15,878 nucleotides of DNA, taken from positions 1 to 15,878 of the forward strand of contig JBHIDQ010000030.1 of the NCBI GenBank assembly GCA_046760155.1. The letters are read 5' to 3'. The DNA is from JBHIDQ01 sp046760155 (GTDB lineage: Bacteria > Chloroflexota > Dehalococcoidia > Dehalococcoidales > RBG-16-60-22). Below, piece after piece: positions 6,528-13,960 of the stretch (its first letter is position 1; each line of letters starts with the position of its first letter). The notes beneath the pieces were generated by a model. The model did no database searches and was not told the DNA's origin. It saw only the letters and a program-made list of their open reading frames with translations. The translations under genes and the position numbers were made by a program.

Positions 6528-7976
6528 TTACTTATAGCTTTTGGGAAGCATCTTGAAATAGGTTCTGGCTCCAATCCATGTCCGCCTTATTTCGCTGGGG
6601 TGGAGAAACATTTGTCTCAGCTTCATTAAGATATATCGTGGCCTGAGGTAATACTCTCGTATCGCTCGCCGGCAGAAGGCTTCAATCGTTTCTCGCGGCA
6701 GTTCGGGTATGTTCAGCACACTGCGATACATACCGTTCTCATCTGCCCAGTCAGTATAGTTCTCGGAGATAAGATAGCCGTTTTCTTTTGCCCATGTATA
6801 GGCTTCTGTTCCCGGATAAACGAGCAGGGGATAGAATTGCATGCTATCACAGTTAAGCTCCTTGGCCAGTTTGAGGCTCTTTTCCATCGTCTCTCTGGTC
6901 TCGCCGGGATTGCCGATGATGAAGCAGCCATGAACCAGTAAGTCAGCTTTTCTGGCGTTATGGACAAACTGCCTAATCTGCGCTACGGTTATCCCTTTGT
7001 GCATCTGGTTCAGTGACGCCTGGTCGGCGCTCTCAAACCCCACCGTAACCAGATGACAACCGGCCTTCTTCATCCATCTCATGGTCGCTAAATCTAGATT
7101 GACCCTCACGTTGCAGTACCACTTTATTTTGATGCCCCGCTCAATTATCCGGCGGCACACCTCTTTCACTCTTTCCGCATCGACGGTAAAGGTATCATCC
7201 TCGATTCCTATTTCTCTGACCCGGGGGAAGTTTTTCACGATATATTGAAACTCATCCACCACGTTGGCGGCACTGCGGGGCCGGTATTTTCGACTGTGAA
7301 AGGTCTGCGGATAAACACAGAAGAAACATTTATACGGGCAACCTCGGCCGGTAATGACCATCACCATCGGGTAATCGGAAGCGGCGAAAAAGTAATGATT
7401 GATATTGAGGTGTTTCCGATAGACTTCGCTGGCAAAGGGAAGCTTATCTAAATCCACGATAAGGGCACGTGGTTTATTAGAAATGATTCGGTTGTTCTCT
7501 CTAAAGACAAGCCCGTCCACGCTTCTCAGGGTATCGCCTTTATCTAGGCAGGAAGCAAGCTCACGTAGGGTGTAGTCATACTCACCCACGGCGACAGCAT
7601 CAACTTTATCGCTCAAGCGCAGGGTTTCCTCAGGTAGTGCCGATGGGTGTGTGCCCACCAAGATGACAAACGAAGCCGGGAAGTTTTCCTTTAGTTGTTC
7701 CGCTACTTCGATGTCGTTATAGATGCTGGGGGTACTGGTGTCGATAACAATGAGTCGTGGTGGCGCCTTCTTTACCCTTTCGCTCACGTCAGCGATAGTC
7801 AGCCCGTCCGCGGGTGCATCAATGAGACTGACCTGAAAGCCATCCTGTTCCAGAACTCCGGTAGCATAGGCCAGCCAGAATGGGTAATATATTGTCCCGC
7901 CTAGGGTAACGCCGGGACTTCTCGAAGTTCTGGAGAATCTACCCTTGAAAGGCGGGTTTAACAACAGGACATTCAC
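6528..7976 (-). CDS. B12-binding-domain radical SAM protein, HpnJ-like
   Basis: This 482-residue protein has the architecture of class B radical SAM enzymes. Residues 1-150 form a Rossmann-like cobalamin-binding-type domain (MNVLLLNPPF start, LIDAPADG at 51-58, LVGTHPSALPEE at 106-117). The usual DxHxxG cobalt-ligand motif is not seen, as is common in this group. The radical SAM core follows with CPYKCFFC, C213/C217/C220 holding the [4Fe-4S] cluster, GIEDDTF (257-263), TVGFESAD (311-318) and IIGNPGET (353-360). A helical, basic C-terminal tail follows from about 430. The start YPFWLAYATG and LIDAP resemble hopanoid-associated HpnJ proteins, but this is resemblance only and no hopanoid cyclase lies nearby. 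Methylation or carbon-carbon chemistry on a lipid is plausible. The start is GTG, five bases after the glycosyltransferase stop, so the two are probably translationally coupled. Confidence 0.88.
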   Translation of the reverse strand: MNVLLLNPPFKGRFSRTSRSPGVTLGGTIYYPFWLAYATGVLEQDGFQVSLIDAPADGLTIADVSERVKKAPPRLIVIDTSTPSIYNDIEVAEQLKENFPASFVILVGTHPSALPEETLRLSDKVDAVAVGEYDYTLRELASCLDKGDTLRSVDGLVFRENNRIISNKPRALIVDLDKLPFASEVYRKHLNINHYFFAASDYPMVMVITGRGCPYKCFFCVYPQTFHSRKYRPRSAANVVDEFQYIVKNFPRVREIGIEDDTFTVDAERVKEVCRRIIERGIKIKWYCNVRVNLDLATMRWMKKAGCHLVTVGFESADQASLNQMHKGITVAQIRQFVHNARKADLLVHGCFIIGNPGETRETMEKSLKLAKELNCDSMQFYPLLVYPGTEAYTWAKENGYLISENYTDWADENGMYRSVLNIPELPRETIEAFCRRAIREYYLRPRYILMKLRQMFLHPSEIRRTWIGARTYFKMLPKSYK

Positions 7977-7981
7977 TCTGG

Positions 7982-8932
7982 TTATCTCTCTGTTATTTTG
8001 CCCATTTTACGGGGGCGAATTATTTCTTTCCAGAAACCGATGGTGTAAAAAAAGTGCTCAACAAGATAAACGATAGGTACTGACATCAGGTAGATAATAT
8101 TTCTTTCCTGGATGGCAAATCTCAAACCGATAGCTCCGATTATGACCAGATAAACACCGATGAAAGCAGTCAGAATCCAGTAGTTGATTATTAAGGTTAG
8201 CAATAGTAGTGGCGCAAGCAAAGGGGGAATCGACGGCAGGTCCCAGACGCCGCTTTCCTTTCGCCACCCCCCGTAGTCGTACATATTTTGGGCAAACTCC
8301 CGCAAACCCCTCCCGTGGTCATGCCAAATGGTCGCCTCTGGGACATACAGTAGCTTGCCAACCTTTAGCAGTCGGGCATTTAATTCTATTTCGTCAGCGC
8401 CGGATAGGTCGGGATTAAAACCACCAATCTTAACCAGGTCGCTTTTGCGGTACATGCTATTGGAAGCACTGACACTTTTAACCAATTTCTTGGTCTTGAA
8501 AGTTCTCCCCTGTATTGACCTTCCGCTTCCCAGAAAGGTGGCAAATGCCAGGTTGATAGCGCGTGTCCATCTCCCTTCGCCTATGTTTTCTATCCTCCCC
8601 CCAACCCCAACGATATCATCCCCAAGTTCGGCGAGCAGATTTCGCAGCCAATCTTTGCTTGGGATACAGTCAGCATCAGTAAAGGCGGTATATTCCCCTT
8701 GTGCGTTCTCCACCCCGATCTGACGCGCCGCACCACAGGCACCGTAGTCTTGAAAAAATATTTTTACCGGAAATTTTCTGGCTTTGGCAACGGTATCGTC
8801 AGTGGAACGCCCATCGACAATTATGACTTCAAAAGGCTCGATTGATTGAGTAAAGATTGCCTCTAGGCATTTTTCAATCTTCTCGCCGGCATTTTTCGTT
8901 GGTATGATGACTGATATTTTAGGCTTGCTCAT
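7982..8932 (-). CDS. Family 2 glycosyltransferase with C-terminal membrane segments
   Basis: The 316-residue protein starts with the GT-A signature: VIIPTKN (8-14), IIVDGRSTDDT (37-47), GAARQIGVENAQGEY (67-81) and the metal-binding DAD at 86-88 within FTDADC. A second acidic motif, GADEIELNARL (178-188), precedes a WHDHG motif (203-207). The last 80 residues hold two or three membrane segments (about 236-254, 256-273 and 279-297), so it acts at the inner face of the membrane, probably transferring a sugar from a nucleotide donor to a lipid carrier or membrane lipid. Donor and acceptor cannot be read. It is the first gene of the minus-strand unit and is followed after five bases by the radical SAM gene. 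A purine-rich AAAGAAG stands directly before the ATG. Confidence 0.88.
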   Translation of the reverse strand: MSKPKISVIIPTKNAGEKIEKCLEAIFTQSIEPFEVIIVDGRSTDDTVAKARKFPVKIFFQDYGACGAARQIGVENAQGEYTAFTDADCIPSKDWLRNLLAELGDDIVGVGGRIENIGEGRWTRAINLAFATFLGSGRSIQGRTFKTKKLVKSVSASNSMYRKSDLVKIGGFNPDLSGADEIELNARLLKVGKLLYVPEATIWHDHGRGLREFAQNMYDYGGWRKESGVWDLPSIPPLLAPLLLLTLIINYWILTAFIGVYLVIIGAIGLRFAIQERNIIYLMSVPIVYLVEHFFYTIGFWKEIIRPRKMGKITER

Positions 8933-9161
8933 CTTCTTTAGCTTTTGCCAACAAACTGTCCAACTATAAATTCATTTTAACTTAGCCAATGGCAATCGGC
9001 AAGGTTTATCTCATATACCCGTCAGTCAGATGATACGGAGATACCTGAGGTCGGTCACTTTTCAGGCTGGTTTGAAATTTTACCAAGGAGTGCTTGGAAA
9101 GGGGCTTGGCAGTACGGTTATGGTTATGCTTGACCGATGTGAAATTGCGTCAAGAAACAAG

Positions 9162-9167
9162 TATAAT
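9162..9167 (+). promoter_or_regulatory. Candidate -10 box for the PPC-domain gene
   Basis: A perfect TATAAT lies 67 bases upstream of the PPC gene start. No good -35 hexamer stands 16-18 bases before it; the TTGACC at 9130-9135 is 26 bases away, too far for a standard sigma-70 pair. A promoter here is likely but only the -10 is supported. Confidence 0.4.
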
Positions 9168-9215
9168 ACTGGAGAGTCCGGTAAATTATGATTTAGTTAT
9201 ATCAGGTTTAACCAG

Positions 9216-9222
9216 AAAGGAG
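9216..9222 (+). promoter_or_regulatory. Ribosome binding site of the PPC-domain gene
   Basis: AAAGGAG lies 12 bases before the ATG at 9235. The spacing is longer than usual, but no nearer in-frame start exists and the conserved domain begins a few residues after this ATG. Confidence 0.6.
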
Positions 9223-9234
9223 AAATAAAGCAAC

Positions 9235-9714
9235 ATGAAAGGTCGTAATGAGGAGAGCGTGTATGGCAAACTTGGCAAAATAGTAACCCGCCAGTTGCCG
9301 GAAAATTCCGACCTGATACAGGGCATTAAAAGGGTCTGTACTGACAGTGGTATTCGCTCTGGAGTTATTTTATCGGCTGTGGGCAGCGTACATCAGCTGT
9401 CAGTTATGATTCCAGGCCCTTATCAGGAAGCAATACATGAAGCTCCCGGTGAATATAAGATCTTACCTGGCCCGATGCAGGTATTAAGTCTTATCGGTTT
9501 TATTTTTGAGACCGAAAAAGGTGAGATGACCGTCCATATACATGGTTCATTTATCGATACGCAGGGGAAGGTCCATGGTGGACACGTGATTGAAGGTGAG
9601 AATCCTGTTCTCGCCAGGTTGGTGGTCGTCATCGGCGAGGTCGCTGGCGTTAGTTATACCGAAAGATTTGACGAGGAATCAAACCAAAGACAATTTTATG
9701 TTGAGCGAATCTAG
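9235..9714 (+). CDS. Stand-alone PPC-domain (DUF296) protein
   Basis: The 159-residue protein is a single PPC/DUF296 domain, the plant-and-prokaryote-conserved fold that in plants is joined to AT-hook DNA-binding motifs. Family features are the opening RQLPENSDLIQGIKRVC (19-35), GIRSGVILSAVGSV (39-52), a central GPYQEAIHEAPGEYKIL stretch, the histidine-rich HIHGSFID (101-108) and GKVHGGHVIEG (111-121). H101, H103 and H117 are grouped as in bacterial members thought to bind a metal in a trimer. There is no AT-hook or other DNA-binding extension, and the function of stand-alone bacterial members is unknown. It appears monocistronic: divergent from the glycosyltransferase upstream and followed by an oppositely oriented tRNA gene. 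Confidence 0.85.
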   Translation: MKGRNEESVYGKLGKIVTRQLPENSDLIQGIKRVCTDSGIRSGVILSAVGSVHQLSVMIPGPYQEAIHEAPGEYKILPGPMQVLSLIGFIFETEKGEMTVHIHGSFIDTQGKVHGGHVIEGENPVLARLVVVIGEVAGVSYTERFDEESNQRQFYVERI

Positions 9715-9796
9715 CAATATGTCGATACGCGTTGTATGGTACGAGCCAAGCCGGCTGATTATTTATTGATCGCAACAAATTACGAATAAATTAGAA

Positions 9797-9869
9797 TGCC
9801 CCCAAGGGAATTCGAATCCCTGTTGCCGGCTTGAAAGGCCGGTGTCCTAGGCCTCTAGACGATGGGGGC
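9797..9869 (-). tRNA. tRNA-Glu (anticodon UUC)
   Basis: The minus strand folds as a full cloverleaf. The acceptor stem GCCCCCA/TGGGGGC lies at 9863-9869 and 9798-9804 with discriminator A at 9797. The D arm starts GTC and ends GAC. The anticodon stem CCGGC/GCCGG encloses loop CTTTCAA with anticodon TTC (complement at 9833-9835), a short variable loop CAAC follows, and the T arm AGGGA-TTCGAAT-TCCCT is at 9805-9821. The anticodon gives Glu. The CCA end is not encoded (TTC follows the discriminator), so it must be added by nucleotidyltransferase. The gene is alone, with its own promoter upstream. Confidence 0.96.
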
Positions 9870-9879
9870 GCATTAGCTA

Positions 9880-9908
9880 AGTATAGCAGAGTTAGCTTCC
9901 GTAGGCAA
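9880..9908 (-). promoter_or_regulatory. Sigma-70-type promoter of tRNA-Glu
   Basis: Read on the minus strand: TTGCCT (9903-9908), a 17-base spacer, then TATACT (9880-9885) preceded by TGC, which makes an extended -10. The tRNA 5' end lies ten bases beyond the -10, leaving a leader of only a few bases. Spacing and position fit well, though the -35 matches consensus at only four of six bases. Confidence 0.65.
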
Positions 9909-9922
9909 TACACCAATCCGCA

Positions 9923-10564
9923 ATGTGTTACAATGCGATATACAACGGAATGAATGACACAACTAACCAGAGACAGGAATTGGGTGGTGTCCGTTCCACA
10001 AAAAAGAGGTTGCTCTTTCTATTAGCCTTGCTTGTGGTTATAGGCATTACTGTTGCCCTTCAGCTTACTTATGGGCGTCACCCTGAAAGGCTTGCAGAGC
10101 TTAAAACCCATTTCTATTGGGGTGCTTTTCTCATCAGTCTTATTGGGAACGCTACCATTATTTTCCCCGGTGCCGTATTGGTAATACTCTCTAACTTGGG
10201 AATTCTCCTCTACGCCAGTACGGGACTACTTGGCCCGCTGATAGTAGGGCTGGCTGGTGGCGCCGGAGCCGCCATAGGTGAAACGACCGGCTACATTGCC
10301 GGCTATAGTGGACGGGAAATTATTGCCAAAAGGAGAATGTACGGTCGAGTTGAGGATTGGCTAAGAAAATGGGGAGCGTTAGCTATTTTTCTTTTTTCAC
10401 TGGTACCGTTCATCTTTGACCTGGTCGGCATAGCCGCCGGAGTGCTTCGCTTTCCTTTCTGGAAGTTTATTCTTATCTGCTGGTTGGGTAGAACGATATT
10501 ATATGTAGTTTTTGTGTCGCTGGCTGCCTTTGGGCTGAAAATATTGCTACCTTACTTTGGTTAA
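9923..10564 (+). CDS. VTT/DedA-like (SNARE-associated domain) membrane protein
   Basis: The protein of up to 213 residues has a basic lead (STKKR) followed by membrane segments at about 29-50, 66-93, 98-127, 150-175 and 178-208. Between them lie the hallmarks of the VTT/DedA fold: GGAGAAIGETTGYIAGYSGR (112-131) and a re-entrant segment, VPFIFDLVGIAAGVLRFPF (161-179), followed by GR at 189-190. DedA-family proteins act in the inner membrane, and several are linked to recycling of undecaprenyl phosphate or phospholipid scrambling; the substrate here is unknown. The start is uncertain: ATG at 9923 opens the frame, but ATG at 9950 is equally possible and neither has a clear ribosome binding site. 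The gene's last 18 bases overlap the end of the opposite-strand transporter gene. Confidence 0.8.
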   Translation: MCYNAIYNGMNDTTNQRQELGGVRSTKKRLLFLLALLVVIGITVALQLTYGRHPERLAELKTHFYWGAFLISLIGNATIIFPGAVLVILSNLGILLYASTGLLGPLIVGLAGGAGAAIGETTGYIAGYSGREIIAKRRMYGRVEDWLRKWGALAIFLFSLVPFIFDLVGIAAGVLRFPFWKFILICWLGRTILYVVFVSLAAFGLKILLPYFG

Positions 10565-11809
10565 TTTCGCCCCTTTGATTTTTATGAGCAGTGCTGAACC
10601 AGCCACGAAATAGACAAAACAAGCGCCAAGCATCACCTGGTAACCCAGACCGGGGGTATAGCTGTTAAAGAAATCAATTACCGGCCCGATGAGGCGTGCC
10701 AGAGCCGCCCCGCCCGCCGTCGCCAGATTGGTCAGGCCGAGGTATCGGGCTTCCTCCCCGCTCGCCACTAGGTCGGTGGCTAGCGCCCAGTTGGAACTCA
10801 TAAAAGCACCGGTAGCGATGCCCAGAATGGCGCCACCGAATATAATGTAGCCATAGCTAGGCGAGAAAAATATCACCAGAATCCCAAAAGCACCAAGAAA
10901 CCCGGAAGAAATGGCCACAAAGCGCCGCCCTAGTTTATCTGATAGCAGACCAGCGGGGTAAACGGCAACTAACATTCCAACACCAGCCGCGACCAGGAGG
11001 TCAGCAGTTGCCGTCGCTGGGCTGGTGACGCCAACCACATCTTTGAGGTAAAAGAGGGCAAAGGTCTGCACCGTCGCCAGCGCCATAAAGATAAGCAGGC
11101 GTGAAATGAGAAAAAAGACAAAATCAGGGTGTGCCTTCACATCAATGCGGAAACTTTGGTATATGGTTTGCATGAAGGTCAATTTCAGCCGGCCGCTCCA
11201 GGGTTGCTCTTTAACCGTCAAAAGGGTGGCTGCCATCGCCCCCAGCAGGACAATGGCCAGTATCCCCAGGACCAGCCACAACCAGAGTCCCCCTTCGCCA
11301 GTGGAATATCGGTCCATAAAGTAGCCTACCAGCCGCACCAGGGCAATCCCTCCTACTATCTCGAGCAGACTCTTCACCCCTGAGGCTATTCCCCTTTTCC
11401 CTTTGGGCACCAGGTCAGGGATAAAGGCCTGATATGGTCCCTGGGCGGTATTGCTGCTGACCTGAAGCAGGCAGTAGATGATAAAAATGGCAGCATAGCT
11501 GCCGAACAGGCCTATTCCAGGGAGAAGCAGGATACCGATTGCAGTGCCCAACAGAATATAAGGTCGTCGGCGCCCCCAGCTAAAGCCAGAACGGTCACTA
11601 ATCGCCCCGGCTATTGGTTGGACCGCCATCGCCAGAATTAGTCCGGTGAAAGTAAGCAGGCCGAGGTAGGTGTTCTTTTCTGATTCGGCAACGAAGTCCA
11701 GCAGTCGTAACGGCAGGACAATGCTATGCAGGCTGCTCCAGAGAGCCGCCAGGGCGAAGCCAAAAATGGTAATCTTGAGGTAATCAAGGCGCTGAAAGTT
11801 TTCTCTCAT
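10547..11809 (-). CDS. MFS transporter, GPH/sugar-cation symporter-like
   Basis: This 420-residue integral membrane protein has about twelve hydrophobic segments in two halves. The loop after the second segment reads GAISDRSGFSWGRRRPYIL (68-86), the form typical of glycoside-pentoside-hexuronide and sucrose-type cation symporters. A matching loop in the second half, GLLSDKLGRR (287-296), marks the internal repeat. The middle loop (about 199-226) is cytoplasmic and basic. Such proteins move sugars or other small solutes with H+ or Na+; no substrate can be named. It stands alone, convergent with the VTT gene (18-base overlap) and divergent from pabB. The ATG is preceded by TAAGG at very short spacing. 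Confidence 0.85.
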   Translation of the reverse strand: MRENFQRLDYLKITIFGFALAALWSSLHSIVLPLRLLDFVAESEKNTYLGLLTFTGLILAMAVQPIAGAISDRSGFSWGRRRPYILLGTAIGILLLPGIGLFGSYAAIFIIYCLLQVSSNTAQGPYQAFIPDLVPKGKRGIASGVKSLLEIVGGIALVRLVGYFMDRYSTGEGGLWLWLVLGILAIVLLGAMAATLLTVKEQPWSGRLKLTFMQTIYQSFRIDVKAHPDFVFFLISRLLIFMALATVQTFALFYLKDVVGVTSPATATADLLVAAGVGMLVAVYPAGLLSDKLGRRFVAISSGFLGAFGILVIFFSPSYGYIIFGGAILGIATGAFMSSNWALATDLVASGEEARYLGLTNLATAGGAALARLIGPVIDFFNSYTPGLGYQVMLGACFVYFVAGSALLIKIKGAKLTKVR

Positions 11810-11841
11810 TGCCTTAAAGCATAGCAGAGCGAAGGTAAAGA

Positions 11842-11854
11842 GGCAATTATTGCC
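11842..11854. repeat. 13-base palindrome, possible operator
   Basis: GGCAAT, one T, then ATTGCC form a perfect inverted repeat centred between the divergent MFS and pabB genes. Its place, 33 bases before the MFS start on one side and 73 before pabB on the other, would suit a dimeric repressor site. The arms are short, so chance is possible. Confidence 0.25.
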
Positions 11855-11889
11855 AAGAGGGGGATAAAGGGGGTGAGATTAATCAAAAT

Positions 11890-11918
11890 TTTATAAATTA
11901 GCTATATCGGTATATAAT
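11890..11918 (+). promoter_or_regulatory. Candidate promoter of the pabBAC operon
   Basis: TTTATA (11890-11895), 17 bases, then a perfect TATAAT (11913-11918). Transcription would start only a few bases before the pabB ATG, giving a nearly leaderless message that would cut off the AAGG ribosome binding site at 11920-11923. A promoter further upstream in the AT-rich stretch is therefore also possible. Confidence 0.35.
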
Positions 11919-11927
11919 CAAGGTAAA

Positions 11928-13367
11928 ATGAAGCGTTATCCCTTAATCGAAGAAATCCATACCCCCCTCAGTGCCCCGCAGTGCTTTGAACTATTTCGTG
12001 AAAGACCTTTCCGCTTCTTTCTCGATAGTGGCATGGACCCGGCCAAGCTGGGACGTTATTCCTTTATCGGCAGCGACCCTTTTCTGGTGCTAAGCAGTCG
12101 GGGTGAAGAAATTTCACTCATCCGGAACGGGGTGGAGGAAAATAGACGGGGTAATCCTTTTGATATTGTCGGTGAATTACTGGCAGCCTATTCTCTTGAC
12201 CAGTCTCCGGCCGGTATCCCCTTTTCTGGTGGCGCCGTGGGTTATTTTAGCTACGATTTGTGCCATTTTATTGAGCGTCTGCCCGCAACGGCAGTTGACG
12301 ATTTGCATCTTCCCGAATGCTATTTAGCCTTCTATGACGCTGTTATCGTTTTTGACCATTTGGCTGGGAGAGTGTACCTGGTCTCTACCGGATTTCCCGA
12401 GCTTGAGGAAACTAAACGGAAAAGAAGAGCCGCCGAAAAACTTAAAGAGATGAAAAACCAGATGCTCAATAAGCCCTCTGGTATTGAGGAACCGCCTTTG
12501 GCTTTTGTCGACGAAGGAATGGTGCTTAAGTCAAATTTCTCCCACGAGGAATATCTGGGAGCGGTCGCCGCCGCCCGGGAATACATCTGTGCCGGCGATA
12601 TTTTTCAGGTAAACCTGTCCCAGAGATTTGAAACTGACCTGAATATTCCGCCCTCCGAACTCTACCAGCGACTGCGCCAAATCAACCCGGCTCCCTTTGC
12701 CTCTTATCTTGACTTTGACGAGGTGACCGTGCTTGGTGCCTCACCGGAAAGATTTCTCAAGGTGCAGGGCGATCGGGTGGAAACCCGTCCCATCAAGGGG
12801 ACGCGACCGCGCGGTAAATCGGCAGCGGAGGACAAAGCCCTGGCTCAGGAATTATTATCCAGTGTTAAAGACCGGGCGGAGAATATTATGATTGTTGACC
12901 TGGAGCGCAACGATATTGGACGCGTCTGCCGCTATGGAACGGTAAAGGTTACCGAACTGGCTATTCTGGAGACCTATCCCACTGTCTTTCACCTGACCTC
13001 TACGGTGGAAGGTAGATTGCGACCGGACAAAAACCGGATTGACCTGCTTAAAGCTGCCTTCCCCGGTGGTTCCATCACCGGAGCCCCCAAGGTGCGGGCG
13101 ATGGAAATTATCGATGAACTGGAGCCTACCCGGAGAAGTGTTTACACTGGTTCAATTGGCTATCTTGGCTTCAGTGGTGAAATGGACCTAAACATCGTCA
13201 TTCGGACCTTTCTGGTCAAGGGTGGAAGGGCTTACTTCCAGGTGGGAGGAGGCATTGTCTATGATTCGGAACCGGAAGCGGAATATGAAGAAACACTGGA
13301 TAAAGCCAGAGCGCTGATTCAGGCACTTAAACTGTCGTCTCAGGTGGCCGTGGAGGCAGTACCGTGA
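11928..13367 (+). CDS. pabB: Aminodeoxychorismate synthase component I
   Basis: This 479-residue chorismate-binding enzyme combines chorismate with ammonia from the glutaminase partner to make 4-amino-4-deoxychorismate for p-aminobenzoate and folate. The N-terminal half has the family start (GRYSFIGSDPF, 42-52). The C-terminal catalytic half has AGDIFQVNLSQRF (222-234), ASPERF (271-276), PIKGTRPRG (288-296), DLERNDIGRV (324-333), GGSITGAPK (380-388) and YTGSIGYL (406-413). K290 in PIKGT is decisive: aminodeoxychorismate synthases use this lysine as nucleophile, whereas anthranilate synthases (TrpE) have PIAGT. It is first of three overlapping genes; its stop overlaps the pabA start (GTGA). 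AAGG stands four bases before the ATG. Anthranilate synthase remains possible only as a side role; the pabC neighbour supports folate. Confidence 0.9.
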   Translation: MKRYPLIEEIHTPLSAPQCFELFRERPFRFFLDSGMDPAKLGRYSFIGSDPFLVLSSRGEEISLIRNGVEENRRGNPFDIVGELLAAYSLDQSPAGIPFSGGAVGYFSYDLCHFIERLPATAVDDLHLPECYLAFYDAVIVFDHLAGRVYLVSTGFPELEETKRKRRAAEKLKEMKNQMLNKPSGIEEPPLAFVDEGMVLKSNFSHEEYLGAVAAAREYICAGDIFQVNLSQRFETDLNIPPSELYQRLRQINPAPFASYLDFDEVTVLGASPERFLKVQGDRVETRPIKGTRPRGKSAAEDKALAQELLSSVKDRAENIMIVDLERNDIGRVCRYGTVKVTELAILETYPTVFHLTSTVEGRLRPDKNRIDLLKAAFPGGSITGAPKVRAMEIIDELEPTRRSVYTGSIGYLGFSGEMDLNIVIRTFLVKGGRAYFQVGGGIVYDSEPEAEYEETLDKARALIQALKLSSQVAVEAVP

Positions 13368-13960
13368 TTCTGGTTATCGATAACTACGATTCATTTACCT
13401 ATAACCTGGTTCAGTATTTGGGGGAGCTGGGCTGGGAGCCGGTGGTTTATCGCCATGATGCCATCGCTTTAGCGCAGATTGAAGCTATGGCGCCGAGTCA
13501 TATCATCATCTCCCCCGGTCCCTGTACTCCTCTGGAAGCGGGCGTTTCCAACGATGTCGTGCGTTACTTTCGAGGCAAAATTCCTATTTTGGGAGTATGT
13601 TTGGGGCACCAGTGCATCGGCTATGCCTATGGTGGCAAAATCAAGCGGGCGATTGTTCCCGTGCATGGTAAAACCTCGCTTATCTTTCACGACGGTGAAA
13701 CTGTCTTTGACGGTTTGCCCTCGCCACTGGTCGGAGGGCGCTATCACTCTTTAGTCATTGATGCCGAAACCGTACCTGCCTCACTTGAAGTCTCCGCCCG
13801 AACCGAAGAGGGGGAGATAATGGGGGTCAGAAACAGGGAGGATGTCGTGGAGGGAATCCAGTTCCATCCCGAGTCCATCCTGACCGATAGCGGACACGAT
13901 ATCTTAACCAACTTCCTGCGCCTGCCGAGCCCAAAATCTAAAGTCGGGAACAAGCGATAG
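13364..13960 (+). CDS. pabA: Aminodeoxychorismate synthase glutamine amidotransferase component
   Basis: This 198-residue class I glutamine amidotransferase releases ammonia from glutamine and passes it to PabB. It opens with MILVIDNYDSFTYNLVQYLG, the PabA/TrpG signature, and has SPGPCTP (50-56), the nucleophile elbow GVCLGHQ with C79, an SL motif after GGRYH (124-130), and QFHPESI with catalytic H168 and E170. Length is normal for the family. The GTG start shares bases with the pabB stop, and the pabC start overlaps its stop by one base, so the three subunits are translationally coupled. PabA and TrpG are often interchangeable; with no other trp gene in the window, the p-aminobenzoate role is preferred but shared use with an unseen TrpE is possible. 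Confidence 0.9.
   Translation: MILVIDNYDSFTYNLVQYLGELGWEPVVYRHDAIALAQIEAMAPSHIIISPGPCTPLEAGVSNDVVRYFRGKIPILGVCLGHQCIGYAYGGKIKRAIVPVHGKTSLIFHDGETVFDGLPSPLVGGRYHSLVIDAETVPASLEVSARTEEGEIMGVRNREDVVEGIQFHPESILTDSGHDILTNFLRLPSPKSKVGNKR

Larger units (their letters stand above)
8933..9234. other. Divergent intergenic region between GT2 and PPC genes
   Basis: This 302-base gap separates genes that are transcribed away from each other, so it must carry promoters for both. I find no open frame with family features, no tRNA and no long repeat in it. It contains a TATAAT box at 9162-9167 facing the PPC gene, and a short CCAAG/CTTGG hairpin at 9083-9097 that is too small to call. No convincing promoter pair for the glycosyltransferase operon could be picked out. 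Confidence 0.6.

Noticed and set aside
9083..9097. CCAAG-GAGTG-CTTGG hairpin as a terminator or RNA element
   Set aside because: It has only a 5-bp stem, no T-run, and lies in a divergent promoter region where no terminator is expected.
9797..9869. tRNA-Glu as an integration site for a mobile element
   Set aside because: No integrase, no repeated tRNA 3' end and no change in gene character are visible on either side.
11928..13960. trpE-trpG (anthranilate synthase)
   Set aside because: The PIKGT motif and the overlapping class IV PLP lyase favour aminodeoxychorismate synthase.
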